Shown piece after piece: positions 1-6,254 of a stretch of 12,326 nt of DNA (within the stretch, counting starts at the first letter, position 1; each line of letters starts with the position of its first letter). A model generated the notes under the pieces. It was given only the letters and a program-made list of their open reading frames with translations, searched no databases and was not told the origin of the DNA. The stretch is from Clostridiales bacterium UBA6388 (lineage in GTDB: Bacteria; Bacillota; Clostridia; Oscillospirales; Oscillospiraceae). Location of the stretch: positions 1,580 through 13,905 of the forward strand of contig DJQK01000121.1 of the NCBI GenBank assembly GCA_002437575.1, read 5' to 3'. A program made the translations under genes and the position numbers.

Positions 1-200
1 GAGCAGCAGATGCAGCCGGAGTTCATCTCGGTGATGTTGATGCCGGCCTCCTGCAAAAATCCTCCGTCGATGCCGATCTCGCCGAACTCGTTTTCGATCA
101 GGACGAGCTTCTGGCCGTGGTAGGCTTCCTGGATCATCTTCTTGATGAGCGTGGTTTTGCCTGCGCCGAGAAAACCGGAGTAAATATCAATTTTTGTCAT
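1..200 (-). CDS. G3E-family (CobW/COG0523-like) GTP-binding protein, 3' end outside window
   Basis: The first 66 residues are visible; the gene continues past base 1. It begins MTKIDIYSGFLGAGKTTLIK, with a Walker A P-loop at residues 9-17 (GFLGAGKTT). An ENEFGEIGID segment follows at 36-45, and a C-x-C-C motif (C63, C65, C66) after an N-S-G turn. P-loop plus CxCC is the hallmark of the COG0523 branch of G3E P-loop GTPases, which act as metal chaperones or cofactor-insertion GTPases. The metal or client protein cannot be told from this fragment, and CobW, YeiR/YjiA-like and ZNG1-like branches remain possible. The start at base 200 is supported by an AGAAGG-type ribosome binding site just upstream on the minus strand and by alignment of the P-loop near the N-terminus. 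A promoter lies at 238-266. It is divergent from the tRNA genes and not linked to the glycine operon. Confidence 0.85.
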   Translation of the reverse strand, partial: MTKIDIYSGFLGAGKTTLIKKMIQEAYHGQKLVLIENEFGEIGIDGGFLQEAGINITEMNSGCICC

Positions 201-237
201 AAAAAACACCTTCTGTTTTTGTTTGTTTCCATGTTTC

Positions 238-266
238 AGTATAGCACTTGTGTCAAGTGGCGGCAA
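238..266 (-). promoter_or_regulatory. Sigma-A promoter of the CobW-like gene, with a palindrome in its spacer
   Basis: Read on the minus strand, a -35 TTGCCG (plus 261-266) and a -10 TATACT (plus 238-243) are separated by 17 bases. The TGC just before the -10 makes it an extended -10 element. A perfect inverted repeat, CACTTG-TGT-CAAGTG (245-259), fills the spacer, which is a typical operator position. The promoter elements are seen directly; an operator role is inference. Confidence 0.6.
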
Positions 267-307
267 GCATTTTTCCGGGCAGGTTTTCAAATTCCGGCGA
301 AAAGCGA

Positions 308-336
308 TTGACAAACGGCTGGCGATATGGTAAGAT
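308..336 (+). promoter_or_regulatory. Sigma-A promoter for the serine tRNA pair
   Basis: A consensus -35 TTGACA (308-313) is followed after exactly 17 bases by TAAGAT (331-336), placing the transcription start near 343, about 20 bases before the first tRNA. The following bases 343-362 are GC-rich leader. The position directly upstream of tRNA-Ser(UGA) supports the call. Confidence 0.7.
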
Positions 337-362
337 AATACCCGGCTTTAGGGCCGGTATTC

Positions 363-451
363 GGAGAGATGTCCGAGCGGTTTAAGGAGCTGGTCTTGAA
401 AACCAGTGACACAGCAATGTGCCGTGGGTTCGAATCCCACTCTCTCCGCCA
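363..451 (+). tRNA. tRNA-Ser (anticodon UGA)
   Basis: The acceptor strand GGAGAGA (363-369) pairs with TCTCTCC (441-447), followed by discriminator G and an encoded CCA (449-451). The anticodon stem CTGGT/ACCAG encloses loop CTTGAAA, giving anticodon TGA. The T arm has the GGGTTCGAATCCC pattern and the long variable arm is typical of class II serine tRNAs. It reads UCA/UCG-type serine codons and sits first in a two-tRNA unit. Confidence 0.97.
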
Positions 452-486
452 CTTCTTTCCTCCATATTGTCTCAGAAGTTCGACCT

Positions 487-578
487 GCGGAAGTACCCAA
501 GAGGCCGAAGGGGCTCCCCTGCTAAGGGAGTAGTCGTCTAAAAAGCGAGCGAGAGTTCGAATCTCTCCTTCCGCGCCA
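487..578 (+). tRNA. tRNA-Ser (anticodon GCU)
   Basis: The acceptor strand GCGGAAG (487-493) pairs with CTTCCGC (568-574), then discriminator G and encoded CCA (576-578). The anticodon stem CTCCC/GGGAG encloses loop CTGCTAA, giving anticodon GCT, which reads AGC/AGU serine codons. A long variable arm and a GAGAGTTCGAATCTCTC T arm complete a class II tRNA. Only 35 bases separate it from the upstream tRNA-Ser(UGA), and no promoter is evident between them, so the two are probably co-transcribed. Confidence 0.97.
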
Positions 579-956
579 AAGTACCGATTTTAGCTTAAAA
601 TTAGCTAGAATCGGTACTTTTTTGCTCTGAATGGTCTTGATTTTTCTCAGCACAGAATCATACACCCTCCGGTTCACAAGCGAAAGCGTATCCATGAGCT
701 CATCCACGACCGCCCAGGCCTTTTCCGGGGCTTTCCCGGCTGCCGCAAGCAAAAACTCGCTGTCCCCATACTCGCCCACGGTCGCCGGCTCCACGGCCGC
801 AGTGGCCGGAGCGCCGGAATAGTAGCCCACATCCCTACCGCCGCCCCGCTTTTCTTCCTGCATTTTGGCGCATATCACATAGAGGTCTGCCAGCTTGGCA
901 TAATTGGGATAGCCGGATAAACGGCAAGTCCGTCGGTGCGCGCTGCGCAGCTGCAC
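522..956 (-). pseudogene. Minus-strand hypothetical reading frame running into tRNA-Ser(GCU); probably a truncated gene remnant
   Basis: The frame is open for 144 residues, but only the middle looks like protein, roughly from YPNYAKLADLY (bases near 900) to VYDSVLRKIK (near 640). That part has GC-rich third positions, a helix-like stretch AWAVVDELMDTLSLV and no low-complexity sequence. I do not recognise the family; the general look is of a small prophage or mobile-element protein. The C-terminal 30 or so residues are antisense of the terminator and of tRNA-Ser(GCU), where the frame formally stops at 522-524, so the native C-terminus is probably lost. No ribosome binding site precedes the Met at 956 or the internal Met codons. 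The other end abuts an SLH-gene remnant on the opposite strand. A rearrangement scar beside a tRNA explains both, but this is inference. Confidence 0.35.
579..623 (+). terminator. Intrinsic terminator of the tRNA-Ser pair
   Basis: A 16-pair stem (579-594 with 604-619, one G-T wobble) with a 9-base AT-rich loop is followed by a run of T ending at 623. It begins directly after the CCA of tRNA-Ser(GCU), so it ends that transcript. Confidence 0.88.
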
Positions 957-1008
957 GTTTGCGGCCGCGCGCAGCGGCCAGGCGATCGAAGCCGTCTTCG
1001 AGAAAATT

Positions 1009-1170
1009 CCCGCCTTACCCGGCGTTCCCGCCGGCTTGTACTACGCAGGAGCCGTCGGCCGGGCGCTTGAAAATGAGACCACCGAAGGACCTTCCGACAC
1101 CCACTTCTCTCCCGACGCACCCTGCGCCAGAGTGCAGATCGTAACGCTTCTTTACAGGACCATGCCTTAA
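1009..1170 (+). pseudogene. C-terminal remnant of an SLH (S-layer homology) domain protein
   Basis: The plus frame ending at TAA 1168-1170 reads GVPAGLYYAGAVGRALEN from 1021, then TTEGPSDTHFSPDAPCARVQ and IVTLLYRTMP. This matches the SLH repeat pattern (VPxGxYYxxAVxWAxENGITxG, then F-P-A-C-R-Q-I-V-FLYRA), normally three copies that anchor surface proteins to secondary cell-wall polymers. Only one repeat is left. The frame is open back to a stop at 910-912, with no ATG and no ribosome binding site. Several conserved positions are changed (N-E-T where N-G-I/V is usual, A-R-V where T-R-A is usual), consistent with decay. The stop codon and a terminator 11 bases later suggest the original 3' end survives and the 5' end was lost near 900-1000. 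Confidence 0.6.
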
Positions 1171-1180
1171 TTTTTTGACA

Positions 1181-1218
1181 AGAGGTCTGACCGGTCTTCC
1201 GGCCGGGCCTCTTTTTTT
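1181..1218 (+). terminator. Intrinsic terminator after the SLH remnant
   Basis: A GC-rich stem (1181-1194 with 1199-1212, one mismatch and two G-T pairs) with a TCTT loop is followed by seven T. It sits directly after the SLH frame and also insulates the glycine operon from upstream transcription. Bases 1219-1319 hold no recognisable feature beyond AT-rich sequence in front of the promoter. Confidence 0.85.
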
Positions 1219-1319
1219 GCACCTGTATGCGGCTTTTGCTTCGGTTTTTTTGCTTTCGACGGACGAACCTGAATTTTTTTGTGGATTCTCCCGTTTTTTC
1301 CAAATTGCACAAAAAATAG

Positions 1320-1349
1320 TTGACAGGCAGCCGCTTTTTATATTATAGT
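1320..1349 (+). promoter_or_regulatory. Promoter of the glycine cleavage operon
   Basis: A perfect -35 TTGACA (1320-1325) is followed by TATAGT (1344-1349) after 18 bases; TTATAG at 1343-1348 gives a 17-base spacer. Transcription would start near 1356, so the riboswitch lies 65 or so bases into the leader. It is the only good promoter between the terminator at 1218 and the fusion gene. Confidence 0.8.
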
Positions 1350-1420
1350 AGACAAGTAAAAAACCACCTGTGCGGCAAAGCGCATCTCTTTGACGCGGCA
1401 AGTGCATATCGCCGGATGAA

Positions 1421-1585
1421 ACGGTCAGGAGAGCGCACACAGCGTTGGTGTGCCACCGAAGGGGCTCGCGCATGAACTCTCAGGTAAACGAACTGATCGT
1501 GGACGGAACTCTGGAGAGCCGCCTTGCCGCGGCACCGAAGAAGCAATCCCTCCCGGGAGAATCTTTCAGGTCCTTTAACAGAGTG
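1421..1585 (+). promoter_or_regulatory. Tandem glycine riboswitch (two aptamers)
   Basis: Two glycine aptamers lie head to tail. Aptamer 1 is closed by P1 CGGTCAG (1422-1428) and CTGATCG (1493-1499) and carries the conserved GGAGAG, CACCGAAGGGG and ACTCTCAGGTAAA segments. Aptamer 2 is closed by ACTCTG (1508-1513) and CAGAGT (1579-1584), with GGAGAG, CACCGAAG and TTTCAGG. The short linker is normal for cooperative tandem glycine switches. The 3' strand of the second P1 is also the 5' strand of the terminator that follows, so glycine binding should prevent termination (ON switch). This is the known control of gcv operons and it fits the genes downstream. Confidence 0.93.
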
Positions 1586-1620
1586 CGCCTTACGTTGGCG
1601 CGCTCTGTTTTCTTTCTTTT
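1577..1620 (+). terminator. Riboswitch-controlled intrinsic terminator
   Basis: A stem of 13 pairs (1577-1589 with 1597-1609, one G-T) with loop TTACGTT is followed by a T-rich tract to 1620. Its left arm contains CAGAG, the same bases that close aptamer 2, so terminator and ligand-bound aptamer are mutually exclusive. Bases 1621-1728 are unremarkable leader up to the ribosome binding site. Confidence 0.9.
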
Positions 1621-1728
1621 TGAAAAAAAACGGCCTGCCCGCCGCGCATCAACGCAAGTACTTTTCCCCTCGCAGTCAGGAACACAAGAGAAACCTTACC
1701 TGTTACCAACGCAGAAATCTTGTCAATC

Positions 1729-1736
1729 TAAGGAGG
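1729..1736 (+). promoter_or_regulatory. Ribosome binding site that fixes the start of the gcvT-glyA fusion
   Basis: TAAGGAGG lies 5 bases before ATG 1742. The same frame is open back to an ATG at 1445, but that stretch is the riboswitch and terminator, so 1742 is the real start. Confidence 0.92.
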
Positions 1737-1741
1737 AAACT

Positions 1742-4408
1742 ATGAGCGAACTGAAACGGACGATCCTTTACCAGGCGCATCTCGACGCAGGCGCCACGAT
1801 GGTCGACTTCGGCGGCTGGGATATGCCCATCCAGTACCCCGAGGGCATCATCGCCGAGCATCTGTACTGCCGCCGCCACTGCGGCATCTTTGACGTGTCC
1901 CACATGGGCCGCATCGACGTCGAAGGCCCCGACCAGGTGGCATTTTTGCAGCACGTTCTGTCCAGCAACGTTCTGGCGCTGGACCTCAACCAGGCGCAGT
2001 ACTGCATCATCCCCGATGAAAACGGCTACGCCATCGACGACGCATACCTCTACCGCTTTGAGCAGGGCAAGTACTTCCTCGTCATCAACGCCGGCAACAT
2101 CGACAAGGACTGGGCGCATCTGACGAAGCAGGCGGAAAAGTTCGACGTCAAGCTGACGAACGTTTCGAGCAAATACGCGGCCATCGCCGTGCAGGGCCCC
2201 GAGTCCAAGAAGATCCTCATGACGCTCTCCGGCGGCAAACAGCTGACCCCCGAAAACGTCAAAAACGCGCTCAATACGCTCACCATGGAAGGTAAGCCCG
2301 TTCGCATCGCGAAGACCGGCTACACCGGCGAGCCCATCGGCTATGAGCTGTACTGCAACAGTGAAGACGCCCGCTATTTCTGGGACCGCCTCATCGAGCT
2401 CGGCGCGAAGCCTACCGCTCTCGGCGCGCGCGACACCACGCGTATGGAAGCTTCCCTCCCGCTCTACGGCCACGAGATGGGCGAGTGCGAAATGGGCGGC
2501 GAAATTCAGATCTACGCCGTGCCGCTGGCCAAGTTCGCCGTTTCCTTTGACGAGGTCAAGGGCGACTTCATCGGCCGTGAGCCCCTCAAAAAGCAGTTCG
2601 AGGCCATGAAGAAGATCATGAACCGCGACTATTCTTCGATCGAGGACCTTCCCTACCGCATCCAGCCCATCTATCTCGAGGGCAAGGGCGTTCTGCGTAA
2701 GGGCTTCCCGATCTACTGCAAGGACGCCTGGGCCCAGGGCAAGCAGATCGGCTATGTCACCTCCGGCACCATGATCCCCTACTACAAGACCAAAGGCGAA
2801 GGCCTCGAGACCGTCTTCACCGACGAGGTCGGCAAGCGCTCGATCGGCCTTGCGTACATGGACAGCCGCATCTGCCAGGACTTCGACATTGAAATTGACA
2901 TCCGCGGCCGCCGCCAGCCGGCAAAGGTCGTCGGCTACCACATCCGTCAGGACGCCGCGCCCTATGTCCGCCCGATCCTGCCCGATGTGAAGATCGAGAC
3001 CTTTAAGCCCAGCAATGATCCGTATCCCGAGAAGATGAAGAACCTCGTCGCCGCCGCCAAGAAGAATCATCTCTGGCGTCAGACCGAGTGCGTCAACCTC
3101 ATTCCGTCTGAAAACACGCAGTCCAGAGCCGTCCGGATGCTCTCCGCGTCCGACCCCTCCAACCGCTACGCCGAGCACAAAAAGCAGAAGGCGTTCTACG
3201 ACGCAGAGATCTTCTACTATCAGGGCACGGGCTTTATCGCCTCGGTCGAGGCAATGCTCGTGGAGGAAATGAAGAAGTTCCTCGGCGCATCTCAGGTCGA
3301 GACCCGCGTCACCTCCGGCCAGATGTCCAACACCGCGGTGTTCTCTGCGATGATGGACTTCAAGAACCGCGTCGACCGCAAGCGCACCCCGCAGCGGCTC
3401 GGCTGGGTCATGAACAACCACATTGTCCGCGGCGGCCATCTGTCGGCGCAGCCCATGGGCGCGTTCCACGACTATGTCGCCATCGACCCCGTCACCGAAA
3501 AGCAGATGGTCGTCAACTTCCCGGTCTGCGAGGATAACCCCTACAAGATCGACGTTGAAAAGACGAAGGTTTTGCTTGCCCAGTATAAGCCCGAGTTCAT
3601 CATCTTCGGCAAGTCCATGGTCCTTTACAAAGAGCCGGTCGCCGAGATCCGCAAGTTTGTCGACGAGCAGGGCATCCGCACCACCATCATGTACGATATG
3701 GCGCACGTTCTGGGCCTGATCGGCGATCACTTCCAGAAGCCGTTTGAAGAGGGCGCGGAGATCGTCACCGGCTCTACCCACAAGACCTTCTACGGCGCAC
3801 AGCGCGGCGTCATCGGCGTTAACTACAAGCCCGAGGACCTCAAGTGGGGCCTGTGGGAGACCATTGAAACAAGAACCTTCCCGGGCAGCGTCTCGAACCA
3901 CCACCTCGGCACGCTTCTCGGCCAGCTGATGGCGGCTTACGAAATGAACGCGTTCAAGGACGAGTACCAGAAGGCCGTTATCGAAAACGCGAAGCATTTT
4001 GCAAAGAGTCTGGCTGCCGAAGGCCTCGATGTCGCGGGCGATCCGGCGATGGATTACACCGAGACCCATCAGGTCATCGTCAAGGTCGGCTACGCACATG
4101 GCCCCGAGGTCGCCGAGCGTCTGGAAGAGAACAACATCATCTGCAACTACCAGGCGACGCCCGACGAAGAAGGCTTCTCCGCATCCGGCGCACTGCGCAT
4201 GGGCGTGAACGAAATGACCCGCTTCGGCTTCGGCAAGGAAGACTTTGCAAAGCTGGCCCACCTGATCGCCGACTGCGTGCTGCACAACGCGAACGTCAAG
4301 GACGAGGTCAAAAAGCTCCGTGAGGCGCATCTGCAGATGCGCTACTGCTTCTCCGACAAGGAAACCGACGCGCTGCTGGCTGATTTCGCATCTGCCACCG
4401 GTATTTGA
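1742..4408 (+). CDS. gcvT-glyA: GcvT-GlyA fusion: aminomethyltransferase (T-protein) joined to serine hydroxymethyltransferase
   Basis: The protein has 888 residues with two enzyme parts. Residues 1 to about 400 are T-protein: GGWDMPIQY (24-32), FDVSHMG (50-56), NAGNIDKD (D123 probably equals the catalytic Asp of E. coli GcvT), TGYTGE and a GARDTTRMEA segment. T-protein releases ammonia and methylene-THF from aminomethyl-lipoyl GcvH. After a short linker, residues 428-888 are a PLP-dependent SHMT. It shows NLIPSEN, MYDMAHVLG (D652, H655), TGSTHKTF with PLP lysine K681, and LRMGVNEMTR with substrate-binding R819. SHMT interconverts glycine plus methylene-THF with serine. The motif spellings resemble archaeal-type GlyA more than E. 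coli GlyA. No stop, frameshift or internal ribosome binding site separates the halves. It is the first gene of the operon. The fusion is seen directly; channelling of methylene-THF between the halves is inference. Confidence 0.95.
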   Translation: MSELKRTILYQAHLDAGATMVDFGGWDMPIQYPEGIIAEHLYCRRHCGIFDVSHMGRIDVEGPDQVAFLQHVLSSNVLALDLNQAQYCIIPDENGYAIDDAYLYRFEQGKYFLVINAGNIDKDWAHLTKQAEKFDVKLTNVSSKYAAIAVQGPESKKILMTLSGGKQLTPENVKNALNTLTMEGKPVRIAKTGYTGEPIGYELYCNSEDARYFWDRLIELGAKPTALGARDTTRMEASLPLYGHEMGECEMGGEIQIYAVPLAKFAVSFDEVKGDFIGREPLKKQFEAMKKIMNRDYSSIEDLPYRIQPIYLEGKGVLRKGFPIYCKDAWAQGKQIGYVTSGTMIPYYKTKGEGLETVFTDEVGKRSIGLAYMDSRICQDFDIEIDIRGRRQPAKVVGYHIRQDAAPYVRPILPDVKIETFKPSNDPYPEKMKNLVAAAKKNHLWRQTECVNLIPSENTQSRAVRMLSASDPSNRYAEHKKQKAFYDAEIFYYQGTGFIASVEAMLVEEMKKFLGASQVETRVTSGQMSNTAVFSAMMDFKNRVDRKRTPQRLGWVMNNHIVRGGHLSAQPMGAFHDYVAIDPVTEKQMVVNFPVCEDNPYKIDVEKTKVLLAQYKPEFIIFGKSMVLYKEPVAEIRKFVDEQGIRTTIMYDMAHVLGLIGDHFQKPFEEGAEIVTGSTHKTFYGAQRGVIGVNYKPEDLKWGLWETIETRTFPGSVSNHHLGTLLGQLMAAYEMNAFKDEYQKAVIENAKHFAKSLAAEGLDVAGDPAMDYTETHQVIVKVGYAHGPEVAERLEENNIICNYQATPDEEGFSASGALRMGVNEMTRFGFGKEDFAKLAHLIADCVLHNANVKDEVKKLREAHLQMRYCFSDKETDALLADFASATGI

Positions 4409-4432
4409 TAAAAAACATAATCCCGGGCTGCT

Positions 4433-4460
4433 CCGGCGAGGCAGGAAACCGCTTCGCCGG
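4433..4460 (+). other. Intercistronic hairpin between gcvT-glyA and gcvH
   Basis: CCGGCGAGGC (4433-4442) pairs with GCTTCGCCGG (4451-4460), ten pairs with one G-T and an 8-base loop. No T run follows, so it is unlikely to terminate. It lies in a 141-base gap, the only sizeable gap in the operon. A role in mRNA processing or stability is inference. Confidence 0.5.
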
Positions 4461-4549
4461 GCGCTCCGGATCATGCGTTCCGTGCTTTTCCCGGCGCGGA
4501 ATAGAATGTTTTCCATAAACAGCAAACGATATTAAGGAGGAACACTATT

Positions 4550-4930
4550 ATGAACTACCCGACTGATCTGAAGTATTCCAAGACGCATGAATGGGTCAAG
4601 GAGGAAGATGGCCTGACTGTTATCGGCATTTCCGACTTTGCACAGGACTCCCTGGGCGACATCGTCTTCGTCGGCCTTCCCTCCGTCGGCGACACCGTCA
4701 CCATGGGCGAAGCTCTGGGCGACGTGGAATCCGTCAAGGCTGTTTCCGACATCGTCTGCCCCGTGACCGGCGTTGTTGCCGAGGTCAACGACGATCTGGC
4801 CGACACACCCGAGAATCTGAACTCCGATCCGTACGGCGCCTGGATCATCAAGGTCAAGGACATCGCCGCCGCCGAAGAACTGCTCGATGCCGCGGCATAC
4901 GAGGCGTTCTGCGCAACTGAGGAGGCGTAA
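4550..4930 (+). CDS. gcvH: Glycine cleavage system H-protein (lipoyl carrier)
   Basis: The protein has 126 residues, the normal GcvH length. It starts with the typical YSKTHEWVK motif and continues with a single lipoyl domain: ISDFAQDSLGDIVFVGLP, then GDVESVKAVSDI with the lipoylated lysine at K63, and a C-terminal helix ending in ATEEA. H-protein carries the aminomethyl group from P- to T-protein on its lipoyl arm and is then reoxidised by L-protein. AAGGAGG about 9 bases before ATG 4550 supports the start. The stop TAA is one base before the start of gcvPA, so the two are co-translated. Lipoylation would depend on the lplA gene at the end of this operon. Confidence 0.97.
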   Translation: MNYPTDLKYSKTHEWVKEEDGLTVIGISDFAQDSLGDIVFVGLPSVGDTVTMGEALGDVESVKAVSDIVCPVTGVVAEVNDDLADTPENLNSDPYGAWIIKVKDIAAAEELLDAAAYEAFCATEEA

Positions 4931-4931
4931 T

Positions 4932-6254
4932 ATGGGCTCTTATGTTCCTACCACTGCGGCGGAACGAGAGCAAATGCTGTCTCAGATCGGCGTCAAGTCG
5001 CTCGATGATCTGTACGCGGCCGTGCCGCAGCAGATGCTTCTGAAAAACGGCTTGAATCTGCCCGAAGGTCTGAGTGAGCTCGAGGTGCGCGAAAAAGTCA
5101 CCGATATGGCCGAAAAGAACAAGGTCTTCAAGACCGTTCTGCGCGGCGCCGGCAGCTATCGCCACTTCATCCCCGCCGTCGTCAAATCCATTACCTCGCG
5201 CGAGGAGCTTGTCACCTGCTACACCCCCTATCAGGCCGAGATCAGCCAGGGCGTTCTGCAGGGCACGTTTGAATTCCAGACCATGATCTGCGAGCTGACC
5301 GGCATGGACGTTGCGAATGCGTCGCACTACGACGGTGCGACCGCCGCAGCCGAGACCATCCCGATGTGCAAGGACCGCAAGCGCACCGTCGCTTACGTCT
5401 CCGAGACCACGAACCCGCAGGTCATCGAGACCATGAAGACCTACTGCTTCGCGTCCAACACGGAGCTGCACGTCATCCCCGCCAAGGACGGCAGGACCGA
5501 TGCGGATGCTCTGAAGGCAGCGCTCGGCGAAAACGCCGCGTGCTTCTATGTCCAGCAGCCGAACTTCTTCGGCCAGATCGAAGACACCGCTAAGCTTGGC
5601 GAGATCACCCACGCTGCGGGCGCGAAATTCGTCATGGGCGTCAACCCCATCGCCTGCGCCCTTCTGCCCACGCCGCGTGAGGTCGGTGCGGACGTCGCGG
5701 TCGGCGACGGTCAGCCGCTTGGCCTCGATACCGCGTTCGGCGGCCCGTACCTCGGCTTCATGGCCACCACCAGCGCCATGACCCGCAAGCTCCCCGGCCG
5801 TATCGTCGGCCAGACGAAGGACGTCGACGGCAAGACCGGCTACGTTCTGACGCTTTCGGCGCGTGAGCAGCATATCCGCCGCGAAAAAGCATCGTCCAAC
5901 ATCTGCTCGAACCAGGCTCTGTGCGCCTTCACCGCCGGCATCTACATGACCGCGATGGGCGAAGCCGGCATGAAGCAGTGCGCAAGGCTCTGCCTTTCCA
6001 AGGCGCATTATCTTGCCTCGGAGCTTGAAAAGATCGGCTGCAAGCTGAAGTACACCGGCGAATTCTTCCACGAGTTCGTCACCGAGACGGCCTGCCCCAA
6101 CTGCCGCAAGAAGATCCTCGACGCGCTGGCGGAGAAGAACATTCTCGGCGGCGCAGAAGTCGACGGCGGCATTCTGTGGTGCGTCACGGAGCTCGTCAGC
6201 AAAGAAAAGCTCGATGAAGTTGTCGCGATCGTGAAGGAGGTGCTCGGCAAATGA
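4932..6254 (+). CDS. gcvPA: Glycine dehydrogenase (decarboxylating) subunit 1, P-protein alpha
   Basis: The protein has 440 residues, normal for the N-terminal half-subunit of the two-subunit P-protein of Bacillota and Thermotogota. The start at 4932 follows GGAGG (4921-4925), which lies inside the end of gcvH; an upstream in-frame ATG would overlap gcvH and lacks a site. Recognisable GcvPA segments are YVPTT, GAGSYRHFIP, CYTPYQAEISQG, FEFQTMICELTGMDVANASHYDG, AFGGPYLGF and TLSAREQHIRREKA. Together with GcvPB it decarboxylates glycine and loads the aminomethyl group onto GcvH. The PLP lysine is on GcvPB. Its stop overlaps the gcvPB start by four bases (ATGA), a sign of translational coupling and equal stoichiometry. 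Confidence 0.97.
   Translation: MGSYVPTTAAEREQMLSQIGVKSLDDLYAAVPQQMLLKNGLNLPEGLSELEVREKVTDMAEKNKVFKTVLRGAGSYRHFIPAVVKSITSREELVTCYTPYQAEISQGVLQGTFEFQTMICELTGMDVANASHYDGATAAAETIPMCKDRKRTVAYVSETTNPQVIETMKTYCFASNTELHVIPAKDGRTDADALKAALGENAACFYVQQPNFFGQIEDTAKLGEITHAAGAKFVMGVNPIACALLPTPREVGADVAVGDGQPLGLDTAFGGPYLGFMATTSAMTRKLPGRIVGQTKDVDGKTGYVLTLSAREQHIRREKASSNICSNQALCAFTAGIYMTAMGEAGMKQCARLCLSKAHYLASELEKIGCKLKYTGEFFHEFVTETACPNCRKKILDALAEKNILGGAEVDGGILWCVTELVSKEKLDEVVAIVKEVLGK

Noticed and set aside
117..311. 64-residue plus-strand frame opposite the CobW-like gene start
   Set aside because: It is antisense to a clear P-loop gene and crosses two promoters.
875..1473. Minus-strand frames across the operon promoter and leader
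   Set aside because: They are Arg/Lys/Cys-rich with no domain and cross a terminator, a promoter and a riboswitch.
1445..1741. In-frame 99-residue N-terminal extension of the gcvT-glyA protein
   Set aside because: It is made of the glycine riboswitch and its terminator, contains no T-protein sequence, and a far better ribosome binding site precedes ATG 1742.
4433..4460. Hairpin read as a terminator after gcvT-glyA
   Set aside because: No T tract follows, and gcvH must be expressed from the same riboswitch-controlled transcript because no good promoter lies in the gap.
1703..4525. 940-residue open frame on the minus strand opposite gcvT-glyA
   Set aside because: It is a mirror of GC-rich codon use in the sense gene, with low-complexity V/L/D/A-rich sequence and no recognisable domain. 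The same applies to the long minus frames at 4854-6071, 6527-7606 and 11383-12270.
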